Of a stretch of 8,270 bases of DNA, positions 6,784 through 8,270 are shown piece after piece. Location: positions 1-8,270 of the forward strand of contig JABGUA010000050.1 of NCBI GenBank assembly GCA_018646825.1. Reading direction: 5' to 3'. The notes beneath the pieces are model-generated. The model searched no databases. It was given only the letters and a program-made list of their open reading frames with translations, and had not been told where the DNA came from. Within the stretch, counting starts at the first letter, position 1, and each line of letters begins with the position of its first letter. The position numbers and the translations under genes are program-made. Source of the DNA: Piscirickettsiaceae bacterium. Its GTDB lineage: Bacteria > Pseudomonadota > Gammaproteobacteria > Nitrosococcales > Methylophagaceae.

Positions 6784-6801
6784 GAGCATAAAACAAGCCA
6801 A
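6784..6801 (-). promoter_or_regulatory. Sigma-54 (-24/-12) promoter of glnA
   Basis: Minus-strand TTGGCTTGTTTTATGCTC has GG (6798-6799) and GC (6786-6787) 10 bp apart, as sigma-54 promoters require; TTGGC is a good -24 block and TATGCT a fair -12 block. Predicted start about 6774, giving a 55-nt leader before the ATG. This is the counterpart of E. coli glnAp2. Confidence 0.85.
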
Positions 6802-6817
6802 CTTTTTTATAGCTTAA

Positions 6818-6830
6818 AATCAATGGGTTA
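6818..6830 (+). promoter_or_regulatory. IHF binding site between NtrC sites and glnA promoter
   Basis: AATCAATGGGTTA fits the IHF consensus WATCAANNNNTTR at every defined position. It lies in the gap between the sigma-54 promoter and the nearer NtrC site, where IHF bends DNA to bring enhancer and polymerase together. By base composition a chance exact match in this 50-bp gap is unlikely. Confidence 0.65.
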
Positions 6831-6850
6831 GTTATCTTTCCGACATGTTT

Positions 6851-6867
6851 TGCGCCATATTGGTGCA
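6851..6867 (+). promoter_or_regulatory. NtrC binding site 1 (promoter-proximal) of glnA
   Basis: TGCGCCATATTGGTGCA matches TGCACCA-N3-TGGTGCA with one mismatch. It is centred about 85 bp upstream of the predicted glnA start. Confidence 0.85.
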
Positions 6868-6880
6868 TATAATTTTGGTA

Positions 6881-6897
6881 CGCACCATTTTGGCCTA
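6881..6897 (+). promoter_or_regulatory. NtrC binding site 2 (promoter-distal) of glnA
   Basis: CGCACCATTTTGGCCTA has a good left half (CGCACCA) and a degenerate right half. Its centre is 30 bp from site 1, about three helical turns, the side-by-side spacing seen for the paired NtrC sites at E. coli glnA. The last three bases are the stop codon of the TusA-family gene, which may explain the poor right half. Confidence 0.6.
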
Positions 6898-7122
6898 GCC
6901 TTTAACTTCGACCGTTATGATGATATCACTCTCTTTTTTTGTAGTTTCAATAACCTCATGACCATTAATCCTAGCCCAAGCAGGAATATCGCTTAAGGCG
7001 CCAGGATCGGTACAAACGACATCTAATATATCACCTACAGATAATTCCTTAACCTTATTTTGCGTTTTAATTACCGGCATCGGACACAGCATACGTCTGG
7101 CATCTAGCTCATAGCGGCTCAT
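6895..7122 (-). CDS. TusA/SirA-family sulfur carrier protein
   Basis: TusA-family proteins carry persulfide sulfur on a conserved cysteine and hand it to partner sulfurtransferases. This 75-residue protein has the family pattern: ELDARRMLCPMPVIKTQ with the CPxP motif and active C13 at the start of helix 1. It then has VGDILDVVCTDPGALSDIPAW and a C-terminal strand ending ITVEVKG. E. coli TusA is 81 aa. The start is ATG 7120-7122, overlapping the upstream stop as ATGA; an in-frame TTG three codons earlier is less likely. Coupling to a PP-loop ATPase points to that enzyme as its partner. It may be a dedicated paralogue rather than the TusA of the mnm5s2U pathway, so I give no symbol. There is no terminator before glnA, so readthrough is possible. 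Confidence 0.9.
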   Translation of the reverse strand: MSRYELDARRMLCPMPVIKTQNKVKELSVGDILDVVCTDPGALSDIPAWARINGHEVIETTKKESDIIITVEVKG

Positions 7123-8171
7123 ACATGCCAATCCTCTAATACCTGTTCGGTCGATAATGGTGCAATGTGAAGTGTCTGCATTGTTTTCCCAGGCACGGTG
7201 AATGTCATCTCTACTTCATCAGAATCACGTCCTTGCCCATAACGAGCAACAATACTCGCAGCATGCGTATAATCTTCTGGTGTAATATCACCATCGATCA
7301 AGGCCAATGGGCCATTGTGGCTAATTGCTTGTATTGAGATGTATTGCTTACGATACCCTTCGAGATATTGGCTCTCTCCCGCATCGCGAGCAATAATCAA
7401 TTTATAGTCACCTTTGGGTCTTAGATGACGGCCCACTTTGAGTAGCATAATGTCATCCATTTCATACTCACGGCTCCCACGCCCTTTCCACAAATCGACG
7501 AGTTTATCCGAATAGCTTTTATCAGTTAAAAAACAACAACCACCCGCTGGAGAAGCATAGCCAGTGAAACCATATTTTGCTGCTAAAGCCATTTGTGGCT
7601 TACGACTACGTCCACTAAAATCATGGAGTTGTTCTCTATCAACCCACCCCTCTAATTCGGGTTTGGTGGCGGGTAAATTTTTAGCACATAACGGTCTGAG
7701 TAAAATATCATCCGCGCCTGATTCTTCAGCAATGATCGGCATGGTTTGTTTACGTTGTGACATCGGCCTCTGGCCAATCACTTCTCCGGTAATTATAAAA
7801 TCAAAACCGTCTTTGTGATTTTCTTTTACCCACTCTACAGCCTTATTTACCATGAAAATCTTGCAATCTAAGCAAGGATTCATATTAGCGCCATAACCAT
7901 GTTTTGGATTCAATAAAACTTCTTTATATTCTTGTATCACATCAACGATATGCAACTTAATACCAAGCTGTTCTGCTACCCAAAGTGCGTTGTTACGCTT
8001 TTGCTTTTCTTTATCTTGATTTCGAATCGCATGGGTATGTCCTTCAACACAAAACCCGGTATAAAAATTAATACCCTCTACTTCGACGCCCTGTTCTTGT
8101 AGTACACGAACAGCGAGCATGGAGTCTAAACCTCCAGAAACTAATGCGATTGCTTTATGTTGTCCCGCCAT
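7119..8171 (-). CDS. PP-loop ATPase, MnmA/ThiI-like tRNA sulfurtransferase family protein with NFACT-R-like C-terminus
   Basis: The 350-residue protein belongs to the adenylating sulfurtransferase group that activates an RNA base with ATP and then inserts sulfur. The ATP-binding PP-loop SGGLDS is at 12-17. A MnmA-like NPCLDCKIFM follows, with C100 and C103 as a CxxC pair. GGCCFLTDKSYSDKL (C212, C213) sits where MnmA has its second catalytic cysteine. Residues after about 240 (LLKVGRHLRPKGDYKLIIARD) resemble the RNA-binding NFACT-R-type domain attached to some ThiI-like proteins. It is not a full ThiI (no THUMP or rhodanese domain) and lacks the usual MnmA C-terminal barrel. Annotation pipelines often label such proteins tRNA (5-methylaminomethyl-2-thiouridylate)-methyltransferase. 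The ATG shares its A with the tldD stop (TAATG). The paired TusA-family gene suggests a sulfur relay; the substrate is unknown. Confidence 0.85.
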   Translation of the reverse strand: MAGQHKAIALVSGGLDSMLAVRVLQEQGVEVEGINFYTGFCVEGHTHAIRNQDKEKQKRNNALWVAEQLGIKLHIVDVIQEYKEVLLNPKHGYGANMNPCLDCKIFMVNKAVEWVKENHKDGFDFIITGEVIGQRPMSQRKQTMPIIAEESGADDILLRPLCAKNLPATKPELEGWVDREQLHDFSGRSRKPQMALAAKYGFTGYASPAGGCCFLTDKSYSDKLVDLWKGRGSREYEMDDIMLLKVGRHLRPKGDYKLIIARDAGESQYLEGYRKQYISIQAISHNGPLALIDGDITPEDYTHAASIVARYGQGRDSDEVEMTFTVPGKTMQTLHIAPLSTEQVLEDWHV

Positions 8172-8270
8172 TACGCTGTGCCACCGACGGTGAGACCCTC
8201 TATTTTAAGAGTGGGTTGCCCAACGCCAACTGGTACAGTTTGACCGTCTTTTCCACAGTTACCAACCCCA
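8171..8270 (-). CDS. tldD: Metalloprotease TldD, C-terminal 32 residues (5' end outside window)
   Basis: The frame entering from the right edge ends GVGNCGKDGQTVPVGVGQ, then PTLKIEGLTVGGTA and TAA. This is the highly conserved TldD C-terminus (E. coli TldD also ends LTVGGTA). TldD with PmbA/TldE forms a peptidase that matures microcins and degrades unfolded peptides. Only the tail is visible, so catalytic residues cannot be checked. The stop codon overlaps the start of the PP-loop gene by one base, suggesting one operon. Confidence 0.9.
   Translation of the reverse strand, partial: GVGNCGKDGQTVPVGVGQPTLKIEGLTVGGTA

Overview
This is a core-genome segment of a gammaproteobacterium, fairly AT-rich by eye. 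Protein similarity to enterobacterial homologues is high (GlnA 469 aa, NtrB 349 aa, NtrC 464 aa, RimP 148 aa, all close to E. coli lengths). The overall flavour suggests a marine or Thiotrichales-like lineage such as Methylophaga or Cycloclasticus, but that placement is only an impression. All genes lie on the minus strand, so transcription runs from high to low coordinates. I saw no CRISPR array, insertion sequence, prophage or defence gene.

Layout in transcriptional order. (1) 8270-6895: the last 32 codons of tldD, then a PP-loop ATPase related to MnmA/ThiI sulfurtransferases with a C-terminal NFACT-R-like region, then a TusA-family sulfur carrier. The three are joined by 1-nt (TAATG) and 4-nt (ATGA) overlaps, so they look co-transcribed and translationally coupled. 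(2) 6897-5255: glnA (glutamine synthetase) with a full nitrogen-controlled promoter: two NtrC sites 30 bp apart, an exact IHF consensus, a sigma-54 promoter, and a terminator with a GNRA loop after the gene. (3) 5208-4628: a secreted DUF4124-domain protein, broken by a 1-nt frameshift in an A run. (4) 4576-1938: another NtrC site and a second sigma-54 promoter in front of ntrB and ntrC, which overlap by 8 nt. (5) 1936-1: an initiator tRNA gene with its own sigma-70 promoter, a 404-nt leader holding two tandem intrinsic-terminator hairpins, then rimP and nusA (truncated at the window edge). This matches the order of the E. coli metY-rimP-nusA-infB operon.

How the parts work together. NtrB/NtrC read the nitrogen state (through PII, not in the window), and phosphorylated NtrC with sigma-54 should activate glnA and probably its own operon. 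GlnA keeps the adenylylatable tyrosine, giving a second layer of control. The tRNA-rimP-nusA block supplies initiation, 30S maturation and transcription elongation/termination functions; tandem terminators ahead of rimP suggest control by readthrough, fitting for a nusA operon. The PP-loop/TusA pair looks like a small sulfur-transfer module, probably for RNA thiolation, whose substrate cannot be read from sequence. It is the closest thing here to an under-described system; the rest is well-known biology with some notable regulatory detail.
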